From Arthrobacter sp. UNC362MFTsu5.1 (GTDB taxonomy: Bacteria; Actinomycetota; Actinomycetes; Actinomycetales; Micrococcaceae), in contig NZ_JMLE01000010.1 of NCBI RefSeq assembly GCF_000685965.1, positions 1-64,000 on the forward strand: a DNA stretch of 64,000 nucleotides, given 5' to 3'. Below the pieces are notes generated by a model. That model was not told the DNA's origin. It searched no databases and worked only from the letters and a program-made list of their open reading frames with translations. The first letter of the stretch is position 1; each line of letters begins with the position of its first letter. Below, piece after piece: positions 32,285 through 42,887 of the stretch. Made by a program: the position numbers and the translations under genes.

Positions 32285-33453
32285 CGGCTTGCCTCTTCCG
32301 GGACGGTGGTTGGGGTGGTTGCTGCAGTTGCCGGGGCCGGCACGGCGGAGCCGGGAACCTGCGGCGCGGACGCCGGTGCAGCGCCGCCGGGCTGCTCTGT
32401 ACGGCGCTGCTTCAGCCGGGAGACGAGCCGCGGCAGCGACGCGAGGCCGCCGGGCATGAACCCGATGACCAGGACGAAGAGCAGGCCTTGGAAGTAGACC
32501 CAGAACGACGGGAAGGTGGAGGCCAGGCTGGTCTGGGCGATGGCCACGCTGAGTGCTCCTAGGACGGGGCCCAGCAGCGTTGCCCTGCCCCCGATTGCCA
32601 CTCCGATCAGGAAGGCGATGGACGGAATGACGCCCACGTCGGCCGGCGAGATGATCCCCACGATGGGCACGAACAAGGCGCCGGCGATCCCTGCCATGAC
32701 GGCCGCGATCACATAGGTCACTGTCTTGATGGTGGCCGGGTCGTAGCCCAGGAACCGGACCCGCTCCTCCTGGTCCCGGACGGCGACGAGGAGTTCGCCG
32801 AACCGGCTGCGCATGAGCTGCCGGGCCGCCGCCAGGGCCAGGAGCAGCACCACGGCGGCGATCGAATAGAGCATCATTTTGTTGGACGGGTCCTTCAAAT
32901 CGAACCCGAAGAAGGACCGGAAACCGCTGAGGCCGTTGGAGCCTCCGGTGGTGGCCTGCTGGCCGATCAGGAACACGGCGAAGGCGGCCGCCAGCGCCTG
33001 GCTGAGGATGGCAAAATACGCCCCCTTGACGCGCCGTTTGAACACGGCCAGCCCCAGGACGAGGGCCACCAGCCCCGGAACGAGGACGACGGCGAGGAGG
33101 GTCACCACCGGGCTCCGGAACGGCTCCCACCAGCCGGGGACCTCGCCGCTGCCGTACAGCGACATAAAGTCCGGCACGCCGGACCCGCCGAAGAGGGAGG
33201 CGTCCGCCAGCTTGAGGTGCATGGCCATGATGTACGCGCCGAGCCCGAAGAACACCCCCTGCCCCAGGGTGAGCATCCCGCCGCGGCCCCAGGCCAGTCC
33301 GATCCCCACCGCAACGATCGCGAAGCAAATGAACTTTCCCAGCAGGGCAAGGTTGAACGCCGAGAGTGCCGCGGGAGCCGCCACGAGCAGAAGCACCGCT
33401 CCCGCGGCGAAACCGGCCAGCACCCCCCACCGGGACCGCAGGAAAGTGCTCAT
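32281..33453 (-). CDS. urtC: Urea ABC transporter permease UrtC
   Basis: 390 aa, LivM-like permease with about ten hydrophobic segments. It contains GRGGMLTLGQGVFFGLGAYIMAMHLKLADA and the UrtC-typical loop before the permease core (MSLYGSGEVPGWWEPFRSP, GGSNGLSGF). The C-terminal 60 residues are basic then Pro/Ala-rich and probably cytoplasmic. ATG 33453 overlaps the urtB stop (ATGA). Confidence 0.93.
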   Translation of the reverse strand: MSTFLRSRWGVLAGFAAGAVLLLVAAPAALSAFNLALLGKFICFAIVAVGIGLAWGRGGMLTLGQGVFFGLGAYIMAMHLKLADASLFGGSGVPDFMSLYGSGEVPGWWEPFRSPVVTLLAVVLVPGLVALVLGLAVFKRRVKGAYFAILSQALAAAFAVFLIGQQATTGGSNGLSGFRSFFGFDLKDPSNKMMLYSIAAVVLLLALAAARQLMRSRFGELLVAVRDQEERVRFLGYDPATIKTVTYVIAAVMAGIAGALFVPIVGIISPADVGVIPSIAFLIGVAIGGRATLLGPVLGALSVAIAQTSLASTFPSFWVYFQGLLFVLVIGFMPGGLASLPRLVSRLKQRRTEQPGGAAPASAPQVPGSAVPAPATAATTPTTVPEEASR

Positions 33454-34334
33454 GCCAGGCTCCTTGTCTTGAGGCTGAAGATGCCCTGCGGCCGCAGCTG
33501 CAGGAAGACCACGATCAGCACCAGGATCAGCACCTTGCCGATGCTCGCCGTCGTCGAAAATTCAAATACGGACTGCAGCACGCCCAGTGCGAACGCCGCG
33601 ATGACGGCCCCCTTGATCTGGCCGACTCCCCCGGCCACCACCACCAGGAACGCGTCCACGATGTAGTTCGTCCCCAGGTACGGGCCGGTGGACCCGATCA
33701 GCGTGACGGCGACGCCCGCCACCCCGGCCAGGCCCGATCCGATGAAGAACGTCAGCTGGTCCGTGCGCCGGGTGGAGATGCCGCTGGTTTCGGCCAGGTC
33801 CCGGTTCAGCACCACCGCCCTGATGCGGCGGCCCAGCGGCGTCCCCTTGAGGACCACTACGAGTCCTGCCAGGCAGACCAGGGACAGCAGCAGGATGAAC
33901 AGCCGGGTGAGCGGGATGGGCGCTCCCAGCAGCTCGACGTTGCCTTGCAGCCAGGCCGGGGCCCGGACGTCCACGCTGGGGGCGCCGAAAATGTCCCGGG
34001 CGGCCTGCTGCAGGATCAGCGCCACCCCGAACGTGACCAGCAGGGTGTCCAGCGGACGGTGGTACATCCGCCGGAGCAGCACCGCCTCGAGCACCAGCCC
34101 CAGCAGGCCGCCCACCAGGAAGCCCACCGGAATGGAAACCAGCAGCGAGATGCCGGCGTCGGAAATGCTCCGCTGCACCACGAAGGCCGTATACGCACCG
34201 GCCATCATGAACTCGCCGTGGGCCATGTTGATGACCCCCATCTGGCCGAAGGTCAGCGACAACCCCAGCGCGGCCAGCAGCAGCACCGAGCCGAGACTGA
34301 GTCCGGCAAACATCTGTCCAATCAACAGTTCCAT
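33450..34334 (-). CDS. urtB: Urea ABC transporter permease UrtB
   Basis: 294 aa, LivH-like permease with about eight hydrophobic segments. It opens MELLIGQMFAGLSLGSVLLLAALGLSLTFGQMGVINMAHGEFMMAGAY, the conserved start of UrtB. It pairs with UrtC to form the channel in the inner membrane. Gap to urtA is 45 bases; its stop overlaps the urtC start. Confidence 0.94.
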   Translation of the reverse strand: MELLIGQMFAGLSLGSVLLLAALGLSLTFGQMGVINMAHGEFMMAGAYTAFVVQRSISDAGISLLVSIPVGFLVGGLLGLVLEAVLLRRMYHRPLDTLLVTFGVALILQQAARDIFGAPSVDVRAPAWLQGNVELLGAPIPLTRLFILLLSLVCLAGLVVVLKGTPLGRRIRAVVLNRDLAETSGISTRRTDQLTFFIGSGLAGVAGVAVTLIGSTGPYLGTNYIVDAFLVVVAGGVGQIKGAVIAAFALGVLQSVFEFSTTASIGKVLILVLIVVFLQLRPQGIFSLKTRSLA

Positions 34335-34379
34335 TCCAGCGGGCCTTTCCTCCGGGTTTCTGCAGGGCGGTGGCAGCGG

Positions 34380-35645
34380 CTACTTGGCCAGGTCCTTGGC
34401 CCAGTCGTAGCTGGCCAGGAACGGATCGGGCTCCACGGCCTTCGGCGAGGACCAGACAGTCTCGATCAGGCCCTCGGAGTTGATCTTTCCGATCCGGGGC
34501 GTCTTGGTGATGTGGTTGTTCTCGCCGTCCACCGTGACAGTGCCCTCGGGCGCCTCGAACGTCACCCCGCCCGCGGCTGCCTGGACTTTGTCCACTTCGA
34601 AGGAACCGGCCTTCTCCACCATGGCCTTCCACAGGTACAGCGAGGTGTACGCCGCTTCCATGGGGTCGCTGGTGACGCGGTCGGCGCCGAACTTCGCCTT
34701 GAACGCCGCGACGAACTTCTTGTTCGCCGGCGTGTCAAGGGTCTGGTAGTAGTCCCAGGCCGTGAGCTGGCCCTCCACGTTTTCGAGCCCGACGCCGGGC
34801 ACTTCCTCCTCGGCGATGGACACCGAGACCACCGGCATGGATGCGGCGGTCAGGCCAACGCTCTTGTACTGCCGGAAGAAGGCCACGTTGCTGTCGCCGT
34901 TGAGGGTGTTGAAGACGGCGTCGGCCTTCGAGTCCCGCACCTTGTTCACGATGGTGGAGAACTCCGTGGACCCCAGCGGGGCATATTCCTCGCCAAGGAC
35001 CTCCATGCCGTGGGCTTTGGCGTAGGCCTGGATGATCTTGTTGGCCGTTCGCGGGAAGACGTAGTCGCTGCCCACCAGGAAGATGGATTTGGTGCCCTGC
35101 TCAGCCAGGTAGTCCAGGGCCGGGATGATCTGCTGGTTGGTGGTGGCTCCTGTGTAGAAGATGTTCTTGGACGCTTCGAGGCCTTCGTACTGCACCGGGT
35201 AGAACAGCAGGGCGTCGTTGGCTTCGAAGACCGGGAGCATGGCCTTGCGGCTGGAGGAGGTCCAGCCGCCGAACACCGCGGCCGTGCAGTCCTGCTGGAT
35301 CAGCTTCCCGGCGCGTTCGGCGAACTTGGTGGGTTCACTGGCGCCGTCCTCGCTGATCACTTCCAGCTGTTTGCCCATGACTCCGCCGGCGGCGTTGATT
35401 TCCTCGGCTGCCAGGCTCAGGGAATCAAAGACGGTGTTCTCGCTGATGGCCATGGTGCCGGAGAGTGAGTTGATGAATCCGACCTTCACGCTGCTGCCAG
35501 ACGTGTCCACGCAGGAACTGCCGCTGCTGGCGGTGGAATTGGCGGAGGCCGGATCCGAAATCTGGCTTCCGCAGCCGGCCAGGGCCGTTGCCATTGCCGC
35601 CGCGGCCAGGGGGATCAAAGCGCGCCTCGTTACTGAAACCCTCAT
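34380..35645 (-). CDS. urtA: Urea ABC transporter substrate-binding lipoprotein UrtA
   Basis: 421 aa. Lipoprotein signal with lipobox LAGC (mature Cys about residue 25), then the periplasmic-binding-protein fold of the amide/urea group ([53 protein letters not shown] type; [22 protein letters not shown]). First gene of urtABCDE; urea scavenging would feed urease, which is not in the window. A GlnR-like box lies in the divergent region upstream. Confidence 0.95.
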   Translation of the reverse strand: MRVSVTRRALIPLAAAAMATALAGCGSQISDPASANSTASSGSSCVDTSGSSVKVGFINSLSGTMAISENTVFDSLSLAAEEINAAGGVMGKQLEVISEDGASEPTKFAERAGKLIQQDCTAAVFGGWTSSSRKAMLPVFEANDALLFYPVQYEGLEASKNIFYTGATTNQQIIPALDYLAEQGTKSIFLVGSDYVFPRTANKIIQAYAKAHGMEVLGEEYAPLGSTEFSTIVNKVRDSKADAVFNTLNGDSNVAFFRQYKSVGLTAASMPVVSVSIAEEEVPGVGLENVEGQLTAWDYYQTLDTPANKKFVAAFKAKFGADRVTSDPMEAAYTSLYLWKAMVEKAGSFEVDKVQAAAGGVTFEAPEGTVTVDGENNHITKTPRIGKINSEGLIETVWSSPKAVEPDPFLASYDWAKDLAK

Positions 35646-35855
35646 GTTTACCTGCTTCTCGCTCCGCGCTGCCTCGCGGCAGCTGCTGGTCTCCAGGGTC
35701 CTGTCGGGTCCCCCTGGGGCTCAATCTAGGAGCGAATTGTTTCAATACGCATGATGGTTCGTTTCCGCACGATTTCGGACCGGGCGTCCGCAGTGGATCA
35801 GAAGCCCGGAAACGGTAAGTTGGCTGACAAAATGGCGGAAAGTGCGGATGGCAAA

Positions 35856-35872
35856 GTTAACCTGAAGGAAAC
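35856..35872. promoter_or_regulatory. GlnR-like box (AC-N9-AC)
   Basis: GTTAACCTGAAGGAAAC contains two AC dinucleotides nine bases apart within GTTAAC...GAAAC, the core of the actinobacterial GlnR nitrogen-regulator site. It lies in the 278-base divergent region between urtA (start 35645) and the reductase gene (start 35924). A match this short can arise by chance, and it is about 210 bases from urtA. The rest of the region shows no other clear feature. Confidence 0.4.
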
Positions 35873-35923
35873 TTTCCCGCCGTCATTTTGGGTTTGGCGG
35901 CGACACAAATCCCGAGGAGCAGC

Positions 35924-36859
35924 ATGAGCGGCCAGCAGAACGCACAAAGAATCCTGGTTGTCGGAGCGGGGGCCACCGGCGGCTACTTCGGCGGCCGCCT
36001 GGCGCAGGGCGGCCGCGACGTGACGTTCCTGGTGCGGGAAGGACGGGCAGCCACCCTACGCCGGCGCGGCCTTCGCATCACGGGCCTGGGCCGCGACGAC
36101 GTCATTGAACCGGCGCTGGTCACGGCGCCTGGCCTGCACGGACCGTACGACCTGGTGCTGGTGACGGTCAAGGCCGCCGCCCTGCCGCAGGCACTGGCAG
36201 ACCTCGCACCGGCGGTGGGGCCGGAAACGGTGGTCATTCCGTTCCTCAACGGCATGGCCCACATGGACGCGCTCGAGGCGGCCTTCGGCGCGGACCGCGT
36301 GCTGGGCGGGATCGTCAAGGTGGTCACCACCCTCACCGACGACGGCGACATCCTGCAGATGAATCCGCTGGCCACACTCACGGTGGGGGAACAGTCAGGC
36401 CCGCCGGGCGACCGCGTCGTGCGGGCGGTTGAAACCCTGACCGTGCCCGGTTTCAAGGTTTCGGCCACGGCGGACGCCCTGGCATCCATGTGGCACAAGT
36501 GGGCATTCATCGTGTCCGCGGGGACCGTGACCTGCCTGATGCGCGGACCGGTGGGCGCCATCGTCGCGGTACCCGGCGGCACGGACTTCGTGCATTCGGT
36601 GCTGGCCGAAGCCGGCGCCGTCGCGGCCGCGGCCGGCTATCCGGTGCCGGATCACGAACATCAGCTGTCCGTGGACATGCTGACGCAGCCCGGGTCAACC
36701 TTCACGTCGTCCCTCTACCGCGATGTTGTTGCCGGCCGCCCCGGCGAGACCGAACACCTGCTGGGCGACTTCACCCGGCGGGCACGGCTCCTCGGGGCGG
36801 CCACGCCGCTGATCGACCTGGCCCTGATGCAGCTGAGGGTCAGCGCCGCATCCGGCTAG
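35924..36859 (+). CDS. Ketopantoate reductase-like protein (ApbA/PanE family)
   Basis: 311 aa. N-terminal NADP site (ILVVGAGATGGYFGGRLAQGGRDVTFLVRE), KAAALPQAL lysine region, and the C-terminal helical domain (MWHKWAFIVSAGTVTCLMRGPVG; SLYRDVVAGRPGETEHLLGD) with the conserved E-x-xx-G-D. PanE reduces 2-dehydropantoate to pantoate for CoA synthesis; many paralogs act on other 2-keto acids, so I give no symbol. GAGGAG before ATG 35924 fixes the start. Confidence 0.87.
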   Translation: MSGQQNAQRILVVGAGATGGYFGGRLAQGGRDVTFLVREGRAATLRRRGLRITGLGRDDVIEPALVTAPGLHGPYDLVLVTVKAAALPQALADLAPAVGPETVVIPFLNGMAHMDALEAAFGADRVLGGIVKVVTTLTDDGDILQMNPLATLTVGEQSGPPGDRVVRAVETLTVPGFKVSATADALASMWHKWAFIVSAGTVTCLMRGPVGAIVAVPGGTDFVHSVLAEAGAVAAAAGYPVPDHEHQLSVDMLTQPGSTFTSSLYRDVVAGRPGETEHLLGDFTRRARLLGAATPLIDLALMQLRVSAASG

Positions 36860-36878
36860 CCTGCGTGCAGCTCCCTGC

Positions 36879-37760
<882 letters not shown>

Positions 37761-37835
37761 TCACTCTGTTCCGGCAGGCTTGGCCTGTCAAGGAACGGCG
37801 TGTCAGGTCAGTCCGGAAGGCTCAGCCTGCAGCGC

Positions 37836-38258
37836 TCACTCCGTGGAACGGGGGCGCCACACCACCACGGCCTGGGAGCGGGCGCGGGGCCGCTGGCCGC
37901 GGGCCAGGCTCACCACGTCGCCGGCTGCTCCGGCCGCGAAAATGCGTGAATCCAGCGGGCTGCGGCGGCTGCTGAGCTGCTCGGTCAGTTCGGACACCCG
38001 GCGCTGCAGCGCGGCCACCTGGTTCTCCAGCTGGAGGATGCGTTTGATGCCCTCCAGCGAGACCCCCTCATGCGAGAGCCGCTGCACTTCCCGGAGCACG
38101 TTGACGTCCCGCTGGGAGTACCGCCGGGATTTTCCGGGCGCGCGGCTGGGCGAGACGATGCCCAGCCGGTCGTACTGCCGCAACGTCTGCGGGTGCATGT
38201 CCGCCAGCTCAGCCGCCACCGAGATCACGAAGATCGGCTGATCGAAATCAATGTCCAA
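37836..38258 (-). CDS. hspR: Heat-shock repressor HspR (MerR family)
   Basis: 140 aa. MerR-type winged helix (FVISVAAELADMHPQTLRQYDRLGIVSPSRAPGKSRRYSQRDVNVLREVQRLSHEGVSLEGIKRIL), then a short coiled coil (NQVAALQRRVSELTEQL) and a basic tail. HspR binds HAIR inverted repeats and, with DnaK as co-repressor, shuts off the dnaK operon. The start is a TTG at 38258: GGAGGAG lies eight bases upstream and no ATG is available in the conserved N-terminus. Fourth gene of dnaK-grpE-dnaJ-hspR. Confidence 0.95.
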   Translation of the reverse strand: MDIDFDQPIFVISVAAELADMHPQTLRQYDRLGIVSPSRAPGKSRRYSQRDVNVLREVQRLSHEGVSLEGIKRILQLENQVAALQRRVSELTEQLSSRRSPLDSRIFAAGAAGDVVSLARGQRPRARSQAVVVWRPRSTE

Positions 38259-38301
38259 GGCCGGCTCCTCCCGCTAGTCCCAGTCCCAGTCCGCGCGTTT
38301 C

Positions 38302-39285
38302 CTAGAGACGTGCCTTGGCAGCCAGTCCGGCCCGCACATCGTGTCCGTCCGTGGCTGCAGCGAACGCCTTCACGGCTTCCTCCGCTTCCTTGGTCAGCTT
38401 CTGCGGAACCACGACGTCGATGGTCACCAGCAGGTCGCCGGTGGCCTTCGCATGCTTGACCCCGCGGCCCTTGACCCGCAGTGTCCGCCCGGAGGGCGTC
38501 CCCGCGGGAACACGGACCTTGACCTTTTCGCCGTCGATCGTCGGCACTTCGATGTCAGCACCCAGGGCAGCCTCCGGGAAGGTGACCGGAACATGGATGC
38601 GGAGGTTGTCGCCGTCGCGCGTGTAGAAGTCGTGGCCCTTGACGTTGACGGTGACCATCAGGTCGCCGTTGCCGGCCGGTCCGTACTGGCCCTTGCCGCG
38701 GACACGGACCTTCTGGCCGTCCTTGATCCCGGCGGGAACACGGACGTCGATGACGTCCCCGTCCGGTTCGCGCAGGCCGATGGTGGTGCCGCGGATGGAC
38801 CCGGCGAAGGAAATGGTGGTGGTGGCCGTTCGGTCGGCGCCCTTTTGCGGGGCACGCTGGAATCCCGCTCCGGAGCCGGGGCCGCCGAACTGTCCGCCGA
38901 AGAGATCGGCGAATTCCGGCGGAATGCCGCCCGAGGTGCTGTAGCCGCCGGAGTGGCGCCCGCCGCCACCGGTGAAGAGGCCGCCGAAGAGGTCTTCGAA
39001 GCCGGCGCCGCCGCCTGCCCCGGCACCGCCGGGAGCGAACCGCGCGCCGCCGCCCATGGCACGGATGGCGTCATACTGCTGGCGTTCGTCCGGATCCGAG
39101 AGCACGGAGTATGCCTCGGAGATGTCCTTGAACTTCTTCTCCGACGCGACGTTCCCCGCGTTGGTGTCCGGGTGGTGCTGCCGCGCAAGCTTCCGGTAAG
39201 CCTTCTTGATATCGGCGTCGGAAGCGTCCTTGGCGACTCCAAGGATCTTGTAGAAGTCCTTGTCGACCCAGTCCTGGCTAGCCAA
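38302..39285 (-). CDS. dnaJ: DnaJ co-chaperone without zinc finger (CbpA/class B type)
   Basis: 327 aa. J domain at residues about 10-75 with HPD at 38-40, then a Gly/Phe-rich stretch with EDLFGGLF and EFADLFGGQFGG motifs, then the two beta-barrel client-binding domains (TISFAGSIRGTTIGL onward). The four CxxCxGxG zinc motifs are absent; the protein has no cysteine at all. J proteins stimulate DnaK ATPase and deliver clients. The start is a TTG (39285) with AAAGGAAA upstream. A strong hairpin separates it from grpE. Confidence 0.93.
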   Translation of the reverse strand: MASQDWVDKDFYKILGVAKDASDADIKKAYRKLARQHHPDTNAGNVASEKKFKDISEAYSVLSDPDERQQYDAIRAMGGGARFAPGGAGAGGGAGFEDLFGGLFTGGGGRHSGGYSTSGGIPPEFADLFGGQFGGPGSGAGFQRAPQKGADRTATTTISFAGSIRGTTIGLREPDGDVIDVRVPAGIKDGQKVRVRGKGQYGPAGNGDLMVTVNVKGHDFYTRDGDNLRIHVPVTFPEAALGADIEVPTIDGEKVKVRVPAGTPSGRTLRVKGRGVKHAKATGDLLVTIDVVVPQKLTKEAEEAVKAFAAATDGHDVRAGLAAKARL

Positions 39286-39346
39286 TGGCGTTTCCTTTCA
39301 AGTTCTTTCAAAATGCGCTGCGCAGGTGATGGGCCCCCGCCCCTTC

Positions 39347-39384
39347 GCGTGGTGGCCTGGTCCTTGCGGACCAGGCCACCACGC
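39347..39384 (-). terminator. Strong hairpin between grpE and dnaJ
   Basis: Perfect 17-bp stem (39347-39363 with 39368-39384) and a TTGC tetraloop, in the 159-base gap between grpE and dnaJ. It could be a partial terminator or an RNA-processing site that lowers dnaJ-hspR expression relative to dnaK-grpE. No T tract follows on the minus strand. Confidence 0.6.
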
Positions 39385-39444
39385 TCCGGCAGGCCCGATG
39401 CCACTCCCGGGGCCCACCAACTGCTACGCGCTTGTTTGGGCTAC

Positions 39445-40137
39445 TTATGCAGGGACTGCAACAATAACCTGTGCTGCCCGGAGGACCCGTTCGCCTGACC
39501 TGTAGCCGGAGCGCAGGACCTGGCTGACGGTGTCGATTTCGACGTCCGGGCCGGGCTGCTGGATGAGGGCTTCGTGGATCGTGGGATCGAACTCCACGCC
39601 GGTCTCATCGATGCGCACCAGGCCGTAGGTCTTCAGCGCGTTCTCCAGCTTGGCGGCGATCGCGGCGAACGGGCCGTCGGCCAGGTCGCCGTGCTGCCGG
39701 GCGGCGTCGACGTCGTCCAGGACCGGAAGCAGGGAGTTCAGGACGCCGATGACGGCCATCTCCCCTGCCACGGCGCGGTCGCGTTCCACGCGCTTGCGGT
39801 AGTTGACGTACTCGGCCTGCAGGCGGCGGAGGTCGTTGCGGAGTTCTTCCGCTTCCTCCGCGCCCACGCCCTGGGCCACTGACTCCTCGGCCGGAACCTC
39901 AACGCTGTTGAGGATGTCCTCGGCCTGGGACAGTGCGTCCCCGGAACCGTGGCCCCTTGCGGCGGCGTGCTCCTGGTCAGGGTGGCGGGCCTGGCCGGTC
40001 TTCGGATCAACCTTGCGGTTGTCGTGGATCACCGGTTTCTGCGGCTCGTTCTCCTGGTTGTCGTTGTCGCCGCTGGCGTGCGCGTGTTGCTGGCCTGCGG
40101 AAGAGTGGTGCTCTTCTTCATTACCGTGGTGCGGCAT
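39445..40137 (-). CDS. grpE: Nucleotide exchange factor GrpE
   Basis: 230 aa. A long hydrophilic His/Asp/Glu/Gln-rich N-terminus (about 75 residues) precedes the paired coiled-coil helix (EEAEELRNDLRRLQAEYVNYRKRVERDR) and the C-terminal beta domain (GVEFDPTIHEALIQQPG...VLRSGYRSGERVLRAAQVIVA), all GrpE signatures. GrpE releases ADP from DnaK. It starts two bases after the dnaK stop. Confidence 0.97.
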   Translation of the reverse strand: MPHHGNEEEHHSSAGQQHAHASGDNDNQENEPQKPVIHDNRKVDPKTGQARHPDQEHAAARGHGSGDALSQAEDILNSVEVPAEESVAQGVGAEEAEELRNDLRRLQAEYVNYRKRVERDRAVAGEMAVIGVLNSLLPVLDDVDAARQHGDLADGPFAAIAAKLENALKTYGLVRIDETGVEFDPTIHEALIQQPGPDVEIDTVSQVLRSGYRSGERVLRAAQVIVAVPA

Positions 40138-40139
40138 GA

Positions 40140-42011
<1,872 letters not shown>

Positions 42012-42066
42012 GTGTTGCTTCCTTCTTTCCGTGGAAACGCTGGTCTAGATTCAGGCACGCCCACTG

Positions 42067-42087
42067 ATTGAGCGATCTACACTCAAC
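42067..42087. promoter_or_regulatory. HAIR element 1 (HspR operator)
   Basis: ATTGAGC-N7-ACTCAAC fits the HspR-associated inverted repeat CTTGAGT-N7-ACTCAAG with a few changes. It overlaps the -10 region of the predicted dnaK promoter, so HspR bound here would block RNA polymerase. Confidence 0.85.
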
Positions 42088-42113
42088 TTTACCCACGGCC
42101 GGATTTAAGTCAA
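42086..42113 (-). promoter_or_regulatory. Predicted dnaK promoter
   Basis: On the minus strand, TTGACT (42113-42108) and TAAAGT (42091-42086) are separated by 16 bases, a housekeeping-type promoter. It lies exactly between the two HAIR elements, with the -10 overlapping HAIR 1 by two bases. Confidence 0.65.
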
Positions 42114-42119
42114 TCCAAA

Positions 42120-42140
42120 GTTGAGTCTGCTCCGCTCAAC
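42120..42140. promoter_or_regulatory. HAIR element 2 (HspR operator)
   Basis: GTTGAGT-N7-GCTCAAC, extending to an 11-bp perfect inverted repeat CCAAAGTTGAG / CTCAACTTTGG (42115-42145). Its centre is 53 bp from that of HAIR 1, about five helical turns, placing two HspR molecules on one face of the DNA around the promoter. Confidence 0.88.
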
Positions 42141-42226
42141 TTTGGAATTCGACGTGGGGACACGGCTGCGCAGGACGCAGGAAAATCGCGCCAATCCGCA
42201 GAATTCCGCCAGACGCAGCGGCACCG

Positions 42227-42259
42227 GGACAGGGTTTCGCTGTGCGTGAAACCCTGTCC
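42227..42259 (-). terminator. Hairpin terminator after the repeat-protein gene
   Basis: Perfect 12-bp stem GGACAGGGTTTC / GAAACCCTGTCC with a 9-base loop, 28 bases beyond the stop of the gene at 42288. It should insulate the dnaK promoter from upstream transcription. Confidence 0.65.
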
Positions 42260-42287
42260 TGGAGCAGGCTGGTGGCGTAATTGACTG

Positions 42288-42692
42288 TCAGGCGGTATCC
42301 CCCGGCTCCTCGCCAGATTCTGCACGGCGGGCCGGCTCGCGGGTCTCCGCCTGGCCTGCGGTACCGGCCGTTCCGTAGTCGCCGTCGGGGTATTCGGCTT
42401 CCTCCAAGGTCACCAGGTTCTCCCCCGCAGTGCCGGCCTTGCCGTAATCACCGGCCTCGTACTCGCCTTCGACGGCCCCGGCAGGCTCCTCGACCTCCCC
42501 GGCGGTTCCGTAATCGCCTTCGGGATACTCGCCGTCGCCGGCGGCCACCTGGTCTTCGTGCGCAATTCCCGCCTTGCCGTAGTCGCCGTCGACATACTGG
42601 CCGCTGTCACCTTCGACTGCCGGCGCGGGTTCGGTGCTGCGCTGTTCCGCTTCGTTTGCGCTGTTCTTGGAAATTTCGCTGTTCTCTGACAC
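42288..42692 (-). CDS. Acidic repeat protein (four EYxxGDYGxAG units), unknown function
   Basis: 134 aa, strongly acidic, no membrane segment or signal. Four units lie at residues 32-42 (QYVDGDYGKAG), 55-65 (EYPEGDYGTAG), 78-88 (EYEAGDYGKAG) and 100-110 (EYPDGDYGTAG), spaced 23, 23 and 22 residues, with K and T alternating before AG. Between them are Glu/Ala-rich links. The protein is probably disordered or forms a simple repeat fold. GTG 42692 has GGAGGG eight bases upstream. It sits between the arabinofuranosidase and dnaK on the same strand, with its own terminator. Family not recognised. Confidence 0.75.
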   Translation of the reverse strand: MSENSEISKNSANEAEQRSTEPAPAVEGDSGQYVDGDYGKAGIAHEDQVAAGDGEYPEGDYGTAGEVEEPAGAVEGEYEAGDYGKAGTAGENLVTLEEAEYPDGDYGTAGTAGQAETREPARRAESGEEPGDTA

Positions 42693-42816
42693 TGACGGTT
42701 CCCTCCTGGAAGCATCGGACGCCCGGACGGGCGCAGGGGCAGTCTATCCATCCGCCCGGCACTTCAACAGGGGGCGGAGGGCAGAGCGGCCCGACCCGCA
42801 CACCGCCCGCAAACCC

Positions 42817-42851
42817 ACGGCGGGCGGCCACGAAAACGTGCCGCCCGCCGT
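42817..42851 (-). terminator. Hairpin terminator of the arabinoside operon
   Basis: An 11-bp stem (ACGGCGGGCGG / CCGCCCGCCGT), one bulged C, then CACG/CGTG closing an AAAA loop, 36 bases after the stop of the GH51 gene. The remaining gap bases up to 42693 show nothing else clear. Confidence 0.6.
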
Positions 42852-42887
42852 CGTCCGTCACGGTGTCCGCCGCGCCGGCGCACCGCC

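Noticed and set aside
31481..33430. Extended 649-codon version of urtD
   Set aside because: The upstream 380 codons are an out-of-frame reading of urtC. The ATG at 32284 overlaps the urtC stop as in the other urt junctions and starts the conserved sequence.
30789..35645. Urease locus linked to the urea transporter
   Set aside because: All five urt genes are present, but no ureABC or accessory gene can be found on either side in the window.
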